From assembly GCA_003506745.1 (NCBI GenBank), contig DNYQ01000055.1, forward strand, positions 1 through 5,833: a stretch of 5,833 nucleotides of DNA, written 5' to 3'. The notes beneath the pieces are model-generated. The model was not told the DNA's origin, made no database searches, and saw only the letters and a list, made by a program, of their open reading frames with translations. The number at the start of each line of letters is the position of its first letter. Position 1 is the first letter of the stretch. Below, in pieces: positions 1 to 5,833 of the stretch. The DNA comes from Syntrophaceae bacterium. GTDB lineage: Bacteria; Desulfobacterota; Syntrophia; Syntrophales; Smithellaceae. The position numbers were made by a program, and so were the translations under genes.

Positions 1-222
1 ACCCGTTGTCTTTCCTGCAATGAAAGGCTGATTCCGCGGGATCGCGAAAGCGTTCGCGACCGGGTGCCGGAATATGTTTTTGAACATTGCAGTCAATATC
101 ATCAGTGCCCGAAATGCCTGAAAATCTACTGGCCGGGAACGCATGGGCGAAACGTCCTGAAGTTTCTGAAAGACAACGACATCAACACGATTCATGATGA
201 AGGAAGGCGGGAAACGGTTTGA
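1..222 (+). CDS. Mut7-C RNase domain protein, C-terminal fragment (5' end outside window)
   Basis: The first reading frame is open from base 1 to a TGA at 220-222 and gives 73 residues; the start lies beyond the left edge. The fragment carries two cysteine pairs, C3-x2-C6 (TRCLSCNERL) and C36-x2-C39 (QCPKCLKIYW), followed by YWPGTH at 43-48. This matches the zinc-ribbon tail of the Mut7-C family (PF01927), where a PIN-like RNase domain precedes the ribbon and the consensus reads roughly CxxCN...VP.YV...CP.C..IYW.GTH. All four metal-binding cysteines are present. The catalytic part is not visible, so RNase activity is inferred from family membership only. The gene converges on mogA with 45 bases between the stops. 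The biological role of bacterial Mut7-C proteins is poorly defined. Family assignment is fairly sure; function is not. Confidence 0.83.
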   Translation, partial: TRCLSCNERLIPRDRESVRDRVPEYVFEHCSQYHQCPKCLKIYWPGTHGRNVLKFLKDNDINTIHDEGRRETV

Positions 223-229
223 AAAACCG
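215..229. repeat. Small perfect inverted repeat at the convergent gene junction
   Basis: CGGTTT-GAA-AAACCG forms a perfect 6-base stem with a 3-base loop. It spans the stop codon of the Mut7-C gene and lies 39 bases beyond the mogA stop. Neither strand shows a good U-run after the stem (TTTCCC on the - strand, AACGGCC on the + strand), and half the stem is A-T, so a terminator role is only possible. No better terminator is visible between 223 and 267. Confidence 0.3.
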
Positions 230-267
230 AACGGCCTAAAAGTGGCGCGAGGTCGCACGGCCTTTCC

Positions 268-762
268 CTATAGAGACGTTGCGCAATCGCGGTCATCGCC
301 TTTCATTTTTTCAATGGCGTGTTGAAGTGCGGGTAAAACAACAGACAGATTTTCTTTGGCGCCTTTTGGACTGCCGGGCAGGTTGATGATTAATGACCGG
401 CCGCGAATACCGGCGACCGCGCGGGAAATCATGGCATGCGGCGTAATTTTCATGCTGGCGATCCGCATGGCTTCGGCCATGCCGGGAACTTCTTTGTCCA
501 GAACTTTCAGCGTGGCGTCCGGCGTCAGGTCGCGCGGGCTGACGCCCGTACCGCCGGTGGTCAGAATCAAATCCAGCTTCTCAACATCGGCAAACTTGAT
601 GATGGCCTGCTGTATTTGATCGACTTCGTCGGGGATGATGAGGGTCTGCTTGATTTGAATAGCGGCGCCCGCAAGCATTTCTGCAATGACGGGGCCGCTC
701 AGGTCTTCCCGTTTACCTTGAGAGCCTTTATCGCTGACCGTGATGATTCCGGCATTCAACAT
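268..762 (-). CDS. mogA: MogA/MoaB-family molybdenum cofactor biosynthesis protein
   Basis: The 164-residue product is a complete single-domain MoCF_biosynth (MoaB/MogA fold) protein. Family motifs in order are VSDKGSQGKREDLSGP (9-24), LTTGGTGVSPRDLTPDAT (67-84) with the molybdopterin-binding GGTG loop, and INLPGSPKGAKENL (126-139). In the known pathway MogA adenylylates molybdopterin in the cytoplasm, giving MPT-AMP, the substrate for molybdate insertion by MoeA. The length fits the short MogA/MoaB form rather than the roughly 195-residue E. coli MogA. The ATG at 762-760 shares one base with the TAA of the upstream EF-G-like gene (TAATG). A GGAAG at 771-767, 4 bases before the ATG, can act as ribosome binding site inside the upstream gene, so translational coupling is likely. 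The family assignment is secure; MogA versus MoaB naming cannot be settled from sequence alone. Confidence 0.93.
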   Translation of the reverse strand: MLNAGIITVSDKGSQGKREDLSGPVIAEMLAGAAIQIKQTLIIPDEVDQIQQAIIKFADVEKLDLILTTGGTGVSPRDLTPDATLKVLDKEVPGMAEAMRIASMKITPHAMISRAVAGIRGRSLIINLPGSPKGAKENLSVVLPALQHAIEKMKGDDRDCATSL

Positions 763-2843
763 TAATCTTCCGCTTCTTTTTTCGATTCGGCAATAATCTT
801 GTCCGCAATATAGGACGGGACTTCTTCATAATGCGATTCGGTGTAAGTGAAGTTGCCGCGGCCGCTGGTCATCGAGCGCAGATCGGGAGCGTATTTGAGA
901 ATTTCTGCCAGGGGCACCTGTCCTTTAATGATCTGATTGGTGCCGTTGGTGTCCATACCCAGAACGCGTCCACGGCGGCTGTTGAGATCGCCGATGACGT
1001 CGCCCATGTATTCATCGGGGACTTCGATGGCAATATTGACGATCGGTTCCAGCAGAATCGGCTGGCATTCCATAACGCCTTTCTGAAACGCCATGGAGCC
1101 GGCGATTTTAAAGGCCATTTCTGAAGAATCTACGGTATGATAGGAGCCGAAAACCAGGGATATCCTGAAATCCACCACGGGATAACCGGCGATGACGCCT
1201 TTGGCCGCAGCTTCCTGAATGCCTTTATCTACGGCCGGGCGGTATTGCCCCGGAATAACGCCGCCGACAATTTTATCCAGGAATTCATAGCCGCCGCCGC
1301 GTGGCATGGGTTCAATGTCAATGGTGCAGTCACCAAACTGGCCGCGTCCGCCGGACTGTTTCTTATAGCGTCCCTGAACATTGGTTTTTCCCTTAATGGT
1401 TTCCAGATAGGGGACTTTCGGTGTGTTCAGGTTGACTTCAACGCCGAATTTTCTTTTCATCTTCTCAATATTGACTTCAATGTGCACCTGACCCATTCCG
1501 GAGAGAATCATTTCTTTGGTCTGAACGTTGCGGGAGAAGACGATGGTCGGATCTTCCTCCGTAAGACGGTGGATGGAGGAGGCTATCTTGTCTTCGTCGC
1601 CTCTGGATTTCGGTTCAATGGCAAAAGACATGATGGGCGGCGGAACGGCGACTTTGGCAAAGATAATGGGGGATTTTTCATGGCACAGTGTATCACCGGT
1701 GACGGTTTCTTTCAGCTTGGCGACCCCGGCGATGTCGCCGGGAATGAGCACTTCCGCCTGTTTCTGATTTTTGCCTTCCAGAAAGAAAATATGCCCGAAT
1801 TTTTCCGTTATCTTTTTCGACGAGTTATAGACGGCGGTGTCGGAATTGAGTTTGCCGGAATAGACGCGGAACAAGGTCAACCGGCCCGCGTAAGGGTCGG
1901 CGATGGTTTTAAAGACAATCGCGGAAAAAGGAGCGTCTTCCGAAGGTTGTCTTTCTTCTGTTACATCCGTTCCCGGTTTTGTGCCTTTGACCGGTCCGCG
2001 GTCAACGGGTGATGCGAAAGAACTGACGGCTAAATCCATCAGCAGGGTGACGCCGATGCCTTTGACGGCTGAGCCGCAAATGACCGGAATAAGGGTTCCC
2101 GCAATCACGCCTTTTCGCAAACCGGACTTGATCTCTTCGGCGGAAAGTTCGCCGGCCTCCAGATATTTATTCATCAGCTCGTCATCGGCCTCCGCGATGT
2201 CTTCAACCATGGAGGATCGGAGAGCGGCCGCTTCATCCGCCAGATCCGCAGGAATGTCCATGGCTTTTCCCGCGCCCTTATTATCGGAAAAGGTAAAAGC
2301 TTTCATGGCAATCAGATCCACGATGCCCTGAAATTTATCTTCGGAGCCGACGGGCAGACAAACGGGAGTGGCTTTCTTCTTGAGCTTTGTTTTGATGCTT
2401 TCCAGCACCTTATTGAAATCCGCGCGTTCACGATCCATGCGGTTGATAAAAATCATGCGGGGCAGGGAATATTCATCCGCTATTTCCCATGCTTTTTGCG
2501 TCTGGAATTCAACACCGCCGACGGAGTCGATCACCACGACCGCATTGTCCACCACACTCATGGAGCACTTGATATCAAAGGTAAAATTGGAGTCACCCGG
2601 GGTGTCCACGATATTGATTTTATGCTTGTCCCATTCGACAAAGTTGGCCGCCGACGAGATGGAGACGCGTTTTTTCTGCTCTTCCGGTTCATAGTCCATG
2701 GTGGAGGAAGCGTCGTCAACGCGGCCCAGCCGTTCATTTTTTCCGGAAACATATAAGAGGGATTCACAAAGAGAGGTTTTGCCTGTGCCACCGTGGCCGA
2801 TAACAGCCAGATTTCTGAGCATTTTGGATTCGTACTTTGCCAT
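762..2843 (-). CDS. fusA: EF-G-like translational GTPase (divergent FusA paralogue)
   Basis: The product is 693 residues, the usual length of EF-G, with all five domains: G domain about 10-280, II about 300-390, III about 400-475, IV about 478-600, V about 600-690. GTPase motifs are P-loop GHGGTGKT (16-23), G3 DTPGDSN (80-86), G4 NRMD (134-137) and G5 CGSA (256-259). Domain IV keeps the SGGRGQFGD loop (497-505) and GSYHTVDSSE (566-575); domain V keeps EYMGDVIGDLNSRRGRV (611-627). It differs from housekeeping EF-G in the P-loop (normally AHIDAGKT), in switch I (KRVSI at 58-62 instead of RGITI) and at G3, where the catalytic His of DTPGH is Asp84. It therefore belongs with the EF-G-like/EF-G-2 paralogues rather than the str-operon fusA, and no rpsL, rpsG or tuf gene is next to it. 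TetM-type protection proteins fit less well because the domain IV and V signatures are EF-G-like. The open frame extends 30 codons further to 2933, but MAKYESKMLRNLAVIGH is the family N-terminus and has AAAGGAG 5 bases upstream. Its exact role in translation is unknown. Confidence 0.93.
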   Translation of the reverse strand: MAKYESKMLRNLAVIGHGGTGKTSLCESLLYVSGKNERLGRVDDASSTMDYEPEEQKKRVSISSAANFVEWDKHKINIVDTPGDSNFTFDIKCSMSVVDNAVVVIDSVGGVEFQTQKAWEIADEYSLPRMIFINRMDRERADFNKVLESIKTKLKKKATPVCLPVGSEDKFQGIVDLIAMKAFTFSDNKGAGKAMDIPADLADEAAALRSSMVEDIAEADDELMNKYLEAGELSAEEIKSGLRKGVIAGTLIPVICGSAVKGIGVTLLMDLAVSSFASPVDRGPVKGTKPGTDVTEERQPSEDAPFSAIVFKTIADPYAGRLTLFRVYSGKLNSDTAVYNSSKKITEKFGHIFFLEGKNQKQAEVLIPGDIAGVAKLKETVTGDTLCHEKSPIIFAKVAVPPPIMSFAIEPKSRGDEDKIASSIHRLTEEDPTIVFSRNVQTKEMILSGMGQVHIEVNIEKMKRKFGVEVNLNTPKVPYLETIKGKTNVQGRYKKQSGGRGQFGDCTIDIEPMPRGGGYEFLDKIVGGVIPGQYRPAVDKGIQEAAAKGVIAGYPVVDFRISLVFGSYHTVDSSEMAFKIAGSMAFQKGVMECQPILLEPIVNIAIEVPDEYMGDVIGDLNSRRGRVLGMDTNGTNQIIKGQVPLAEILKYAPDLRSMTSGRGNFTYTESHYEEVPSYIADKIIAESKKEAED

Positions 2844-2848
2844 GGAAA

Positions 2849-2855
2849 CTCCTTT
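2849..2855 (-). promoter_or_regulatory. Shine-Dalgarno AAAGGAG deciding the EF-G-like start
   Basis: On the - strand AAAGGAG is followed by TTTCC and then the ATG at 2843, giving ideal 5-base spacing. No comparable site precedes the upstream in-frame ATG at 2933, and the 30 extra residues have no family similarity that I recognise. This supports the shorter protein. Confidence 0.85.
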
Positions 2856-2868
2856 CAATATCTCAACA

Positions 2869-2885
2869 AGATCCTTAAAAGATCT
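2869..2885 (-). promoter_or_regulatory. Short hairpin in the EF-G-like leader
   Basis: On the - strand AGATCTTTTAAGGATCT folds into a 7-pair stem (one G-U pair) with a 3-base loop, ending 13 bases before the Shine-Dalgarno. It leaves the ribosome binding site free, so it may only shape the mRNA 5' region. No function is established and it could be chance. Confidence 0.25.
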
Positions 2886-2914
2886 GATGAAACAGGTCAT
2901 TTCGAATGCGGGGA

Positions 2915-2943
2915 TGTTTAGCCTATCCGACAAGTAAAATCAA
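2915..2943 (-). promoter_or_regulatory. Weak sigma-70-like promoter candidate for EF-G-like/mogA
   Basis: On the - strand TTGATT (2943-2938) and TAAACA (2920-2915) are separated by 17 bases. The -35 matches TTGACA at 4 of 6 positions and the -10 matches TATAAT at only 3 of 6. Position and spacing fit a leader of about 65 bases before the ATG at 2843, but the -10 is poor and the real promoter may be elsewhere. Confidence 0.22.
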
Positions 2944-3020
2944 GATAATTTTCAACTTCTGACGATTTCCGGGGCCTCTTTTTACCGATCCTGTCAGCCT
3001 GTAAACCGGCGGGCGGGCAG

Positions 3021-4718
3021 TCATCTTTTCAGCAGATTTTTTTCACCCAGCTTCATGGGATAAAAGACCGCAAAAACGCAGAGAAACAGGGCAAGGCTAA
3101 AGGAAAAGACAAACCAGAGCATTTGCCACAAGGAAAAGCTGTGGCCGTGCATTCTCGACATGAAAATTCTGTAAACCGGACCCGCTTCCAGGATAATCAC
3201 CAGCGCAATCAGGCCGAAGCTGAGCAGCATGAAGAGAACGCCGCCGAAACTGGTTGCCGACAGGGCCGGATTTTCCGATTTAAAATCGGGATAGCGGGCG
3301 CCCAGCCCCACGGCAAGCGAGACGATGGCCGGCACCAGGCAGAAAATAGTGACGATCGACAAAAACATCATGAATGGCGTAACGCCCAGCAGAATGTTGG
3401 AGGCGACAATCAGGATTTCCGACAGCGCGAGAAGCGGAATGTAATAAAGAAAAAACTTGATCCAGAGGAATGTTTTCATCGAAACGGGGGCGGATTGAAT
3501 AATCCAGAAAGCTTCCCCTTCCATACTGACCGCGGGGAATACAAAACGCGCGGCAATAGCCGACAGCACGAAAGCGGCCAGCCCCACATTTAGAAAGGAA
3601 AAAACGTTTTGAAGATAGACGGTTTTCATCGGCGATTTATCCAGGGGCAGGACGGAAAAATTGTAAAGATAAACCACGATCAACGCGCAGATCAGAAATA
3701 ATTGCGGCCATTGTGTCGAGTCGCGAAAGAAGGAGCGGATTTCCTTGACGGCAAAGGCTTTGGCCGGACGCGAAAGAAAACTCAGAAGATTTTCCCAACT
3801 GTATCCGCGGAATTTAACCGGGGCAAAAAGACGTTTGGCCGTTGTCTGGGCTCGGGAGAAACCCCGAAAATAGACGGCGCGCGCAGTCAACTCATTAAAA
3901 AACATCAATGAAAAGAAGCAGCTGGCCGAAAGAGCCAGATTAAAAAACGCCGGACGCCATTCACTTTTCAAGGCAAAGCGCACCGTGTCCGTAATCCAGG
4001 TGGTGGGCAGGTAGGGCAGGCTGATCGCCTGCATCGAATTCAAATAAAGAACAACGGAGGCAAAACTGTCCGGATTGACCAGTTGTTCCGGCCGGATCAT
4101 CCTTAAAACCAGAACCAGAAGCAAGGTCAGACCAACGCCCATGATGACAAAAAGGGTGCGGATTTTCCCCGCGGGGAGCATGGCCGCTCCTGATAAGACG
4201 ATTAAACTGCTGATGGCCGAGGCGATCAGGCACAGGCAGACAATCGCGCAAATGGCAACCCCATAAAAAACAAAACCGGCTTTATAAACCAGGCCGTAAG
4301 ATAAAAAAACGGGAAGACTGAAAGCGACGACCATCCAGGACGAATCGAACACGCTTGAAAGCCAGCGTGACAGAAAAATATCTCTTCTCGTAACCGGCAG
4401 AGAATGCAGCAGGGATAGGTCGCGGCTTAAATAGAGGTGCGACAGACTATTGATAATGCTGCTGAAAAGCAAAAGGGTGAAGAAGGTGATGATCATCATG
4501 GAAAGAAGCTTCATGGACAGGATGTCGCCGAAATCCTGGACATTCTGAAAATAGGTCAGGACGCGATAAACCATTAAAAAAACGCCTGCCCAGAAAGTGA
4601 GGCCGATCAATAAAAACAGGAACAACCGCATCCGGTGGTTATTCTGTTTGCCCGCTTTCAGGCCATTTCCGGCGGAAAACAGGCGGGGTTTCAATAAGGT
4701 CCATACGTCGCTTTTCAT
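3021..4718 (-). CDS. ABC-2 type exporter permease, about 12 transmembrane segments
   Basis: The 565-residue protein is strongly hydrophobic, with about twelve likely membrane segments near 31-52, 71-93, 126-145, 149-176, 186-206, 258-275, 338-356, 373-395, 423-445, 449-471, 490-511 and 531-554. They fall into two groups of six around a polar middle stretch (about 276-337). Each half carries a related cytoplasmic motif between its second and third helices: LSLLHSLPVTRRDIFLSRWL (101-120) and WIIQSAPVSMKTFLWIKFF (405-423). This and GLGARYPDFKSENPA (471-485) recall the putative ABC exporter permease family PF16949, where one chain may stand in for two ABC-2 subunits. The ATG at 4718 lies 4 bases after the ATPase stop, with GGGAAG at 4733-4728 (9-base spacing) as a plausible ribosome binding site. 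It should form the membrane channel for the neighbouring ATPase. The substrate cannot be read from sequence; export is inferred from the ABC-2 type and the lack of a binding protein. Confidence 0.87.
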   Translation of the reverse strand: MKSDVWTLLKPRLFSAGNGLKAGKQNNHRMRLFLFLLIGLTFWAGVFLMVYRVLTYFQNVQDFGDILSMKLLSMMIITFFTLLLFSSIINSLSHLYLSRDLSLLHSLPVTRRDIFLSRWLSSVFDSSWMVVAFSLPVFLSYGLVYKAGFVFYGVAICAIVCLCLIASAISSLIVLSGAAMLPAGKIRTLFVIMGVGLTLLLVLVLRMIRPEQLVNPDSFASVVLYLNSMQAISLPYLPTTWITDTVRFALKSEWRPAFFNLALSASCFFSLMFFNELTARAVYFRGFSRAQTTAKRLFAPVKFRGYSWENLLSFLSRPAKAFAVKEIRSFFRDSTQWPQLFLICALIVVYLYNFSVLPLDKSPMKTVYLQNVFSFLNVGLAAFVLSAIAARFVFPAVSMEGEAFWIIQSAPVSMKTFLWIKFFLYYIPLLALSEILIVASNILLGVTPFMMFLSIVTIFCLVPAIVSLAVGLGARYPDFKSENPALSATSFGGVLFMLLSFGLIALVIILEAGPVYRIFMSRMHGHSFSLWQMLWFVFSFSLALFLCVFAVFYPMKLGEKNLLKR

Positions 4719-4722
4719 GGGC

Positions 4723-5448
4723 TTAAGCTTCCCGCACTAAAGTCAAAAACACTTCTTCCAGCCTGGCTTCACCGGTTTTGGCGGTCAGATTCAACTCGGC
4801 CACGGTGCCCTGTGTAAGAAGGGTCCCTTTGTGAATGACGCCGATTCTGTCGCATAAATCCTCGGCCAGACTTAAGGTGTGTGTGGATACAAAAATGGTA
4901 ACGTTTCGCGCCGCCAGTCCCTTCAGAATATGCTTGACCATGCTGACGGCTTCAGGGTCAAGGCCGACCATCGGCTCATCGATGATCATGACTTTCGGAT
5001 CGTGGAGGAGTGCCGCGGCAATAATCAATCTTTGTTTCATGCCGTGGGAATAAGCCTCGATGATTTCGTCCGCCCATTCCCATAGAGCAAACTGCTTTAG
5101 AAGTTCTTCGGACTTGCGGGCCAGCCGTTCAGGTTCCACATGATATAAATCCGCAATGAATTTAAGAAATTCCATGCCGGTGAGCTTTTCGTAAAGATAC
5201 GGTCTGTCCGGAACAAAGCCGATGATCTTTTTGGCGGCCACCGGGTCTTTTTCTACGTCAATTCCGGCAATGACAATTTTTCCGGCCGTCGGTTCGATGA
5301 TGCCGCCCATCAGGCGGATGGTTGTGGTTTTCCCCGCGCCGTTGGGGCCGATGAATCCATAAATTTCTCCGGCGGAAACATTTAAACTCAAATGATTCAC
5401 AGCCAGGGTTGTTCCGTAATCTTTGGTCAGGTTGGTCAGTTCAATCAT
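4723..5448 (-). CDS. ABC transporter ATP-binding protein
   Basis: The 241-residue product is a complete ABC nucleotide-binding domain that should hydrolyse ATP on the cytoplasmic side of the partner permease. It shows Walker A GPNGAGKT (34-41), signature YSHGMKQR (133-140), Walker B VMIIDEP (153-159), D-loop GLDP (162-165) and switch His190 in STH. The Q-loop glutamine position (GFVPDRPYLYEKLTG, 77-91) reads Asp81, and the signature has SHG instead of SGG; both variants occur in ABC-2 exporter ATPases. The C-terminal LEEVFLTLV (230-238) is also typical. The start was moved inward from an ATG at 5547 because MIELTNLTKDYG is the family N-terminus and the extension is merely the transglutaminase gene in another frame. 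The chosen ATG overlaps the end of the transglutaminase gene by 8 bases. Assignment as ATPase is very sure; substrate unknown. Confidence 0.95.
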   Translation of the reverse strand: MIELTNLTKDYGTTLAVNHLSLNVSAGEIYGFIGPNGAGKTTTIRLMGGIIEPTAGKIVIAGIDVEKDPVAAKKIIGFVPDRPYLYEKLTGMEFLKFIADLYHVEPERLARKSEELLKQFALWEWADEIIEAYSHGMKQRLIIAAALLHDPKVMIIDEPMVGLDPEAVSMVKHILKGLAARNVTIFVSTHTLSLAEDLCDRIGVIHKGTLLTQGTVAELNLTAKTGEARLEEVFLTLVREA

Positions 5449-5833
5449 TTTTTGTGGATAGGACCTCCAGTTTAATTTTGCCCATGACACCCAGCAAATC
5501 CAGCTGTTCGCCTCCTTCGCCGCGCACAAGACGAATATGCGTGACATCGGCGGGAATCTGGTTGAAAACAGCGTCCGCCGTCACCCATGCACCGATGTAT
5601 GCCGAATTCCAGGCATGATAGTAGAAGCGGCCGTTTTGATAAACCAGTCCGGCTTCAATTTGCGCCGGAATACCCGCAGCGCGAAGAAGCGCCGCCGTCA
5701 ACACGGCGTGTTCATTGCAGTCGCCCGCCTTATTTTTTAAAACTTCCAGGGCGTTCGGCACCGATAAAACGGGTTTTTTCTCAATGTTTCGATAAACCCA
5801 GCGAACAATTTTCTGAAATTTAATTCGCGGCGC
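5441..5833 (-). CDS. Transglutaminase-like superfamily protein, C-terminal part (5' end outside window)
   Basis: The frame is open from the right edge to a TGA at 5443-5441 and gives 130 residues. A GTG at 5761 lies in frame, but coding similarity continues upstream of it (KIVRWVYRNIEKKP, residues 8-21), so the true start lies beyond base 5833. The transglutaminase core is clear: AGDCNEHAVLTAALLRAAGI (36-55) with nucleophile Cys39, YYHAW (71-75) with His73, and WVTADAVFNQIPADVTHI (83-100) with Asp87. The Cys-His-Asp triad is therefore complete and the protein is probably active. Bacterial members of this fold are mostly thiol proteases or amidases rather than true cross-linkers. Any signal peptide or extra N-terminal domain is out of view. 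It is first in the visible exporter operon, and its last 8 bases overlap the ATPase start. A role on the exported substrate or in the envelope is inference only. Confidence 0.88.
   Translation of the reverse strand, partial: APRIKFQKIVRWVYRNIEKKPVLSVPNALEVLKNKAGDCNEHAVLTAALLRAAGIPAQIEAGLVYQNGRFYYHAWNSAYIGAWVTADAVFNQIPADVTHIRLVRGEGGEQLDLLGVMGKIKLEVLSTKND
5463..5468 (-). promoter_or_regulatory. Shine-Dalgarno GGAGGT upstream of the ABC ATPase
   Basis: On the - strand GGAGGT lies 14 bases before the ATG at 5448, within the end of the transglutaminase gene. The motif is strong but the spacing is longer than optimal. Together with the 8-base gene overlap this suggests that translation starts partly by coupling to the upstream gene. 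No other in-frame start lies closer. Confidence 0.5.

Larger units (their letters stand above)
2844..3020 (-). other. Intergenic leader between the exporter permease and the EF-G-like gene
   Basis: These 177 bases form the largest gap in the window and probably separate two transcription units. On the - strand an imperfect hairpin can form between CTGAC (2997-2993) and GTCAG (2963-2959), with short inner pairings interrupted by bulges. It is not followed by a U-run, so it is a poor terminator for the permease operon. Further on come a weak promoter candidate, a 7-base-pair hairpin and the Shine-Dalgarno listed separately. No conserved small gene or recognised riboswitch is visible. Confidence 0.5.

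Noticed and set aside
1137..2012. Long open frame of 291 codons on the + strand opposite the EF-G-like gene
   Set aside because: It lies wholly antisense to a clearly conserved gene, its translation has no recognisable motifs, and its Phe/Asn/Gly-rich composition is typical of a reverse-frame artefact.
762..2843. TetM/TetO-type ribosomal protection protein
   Set aside because: The length and the domain IV and V signatures (GSYHxVDSSE, EYMGDVIGDLNSRRG) are those of EF-G and its close paralogues; nothing suggests a resistance determinant.
2844..2933. 30-codon N-terminal extension of the EF-G-like protein
   Set aside because: The family N-terminus begins at MAKYESKM, which has an ideal Shine-Dalgarno; the extension lacks one and looks like leader sequence.
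2959..2997. Imperfect inverted repeat (CTGAC/GTCAG arms) as rho-independent terminator after the permease
   Set aside because: The stem is broken by bulges and has no U-run on either strand.
5449..5547. 33-codon N-terminal extension of the ABC ATPase
   Set aside because: It overlaps the conserved transglutaminase gene in another frame and encodes nothing typical of ABC proteins, whose start fits MIELTNLTKDYG.
5441..5761. GTG at 5761 as the start of a short 106-residue transglutaminase protein
   Set aside because: The frame stays open to the right edge and the residues before the GTG fit the transglutaminase core, so the gene is cut by the window rather than starting there.

Overview
The window looks like ordinary chromosome from a mid-GC Gram-negative bacterium. 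My best guess is a deltaproteobacterium (Desulfobacterota, for example a Syntrophales-like lineage). That guess rests on overall protein similarity as I recall it and on the gene mix; no rRNA or other marker is present to prove it. There is no mobile element, tRNA, rRNA or CRISPR array, and no stretch over 300 bases lacks a gene.

Layout: at the left edge (1-222, + strand) lies the C-terminal end of a Mut7-C RNase-domain protein with a CxxC...CxxC zinc ribbon. It converges, with a 45-base gap, on a run of five genes that are all on the - strand. Read in the direction of transcription (right to left) these are: a transglutaminase-like protein cut by the right edge (5833-5441); an ABC transporter ATPase (5448-4723); a 12-helix ABC-2 type exporter permease (4718-3021); an EF-G-like translational GTPase (2843-762); and a MogA/MoaB-family molybdenum cofactor protein (762-268).

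The first three form one tightly packed unit. The transglutaminase and ATPase genes overlap by 8 bases and the permease starts 4 bases after the ATPase stop, so they are probably co-transcribed and translationally coupled. The ATPase and permease should form one membrane transporter with unknown substrate. The transglutaminase-fold protein may be a peptidase or amidase working on the same substrate or in the same envelope process, but that is inference from context. After a 177-base gap holding a weak promoter candidate, a small leader hairpin and a strong Shine-Dalgarno, the EF-G-like gene begins. Its stop overlaps the mogA start by one base (TAATG), so these two form a second coupled pair.

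Two starts were moved inward from the longest open frame: EF-G-like to 2843 and ATPase to 5448. In both cases the family's conserved N-terminus and, for EF-G, a textbook Shine-Dalgarno support the shorter form. The most notable feature is the EF-G-like protein, whose GTPase motifs differ from housekeeping EF-G at several key positions. I see no convincing undescribed system.
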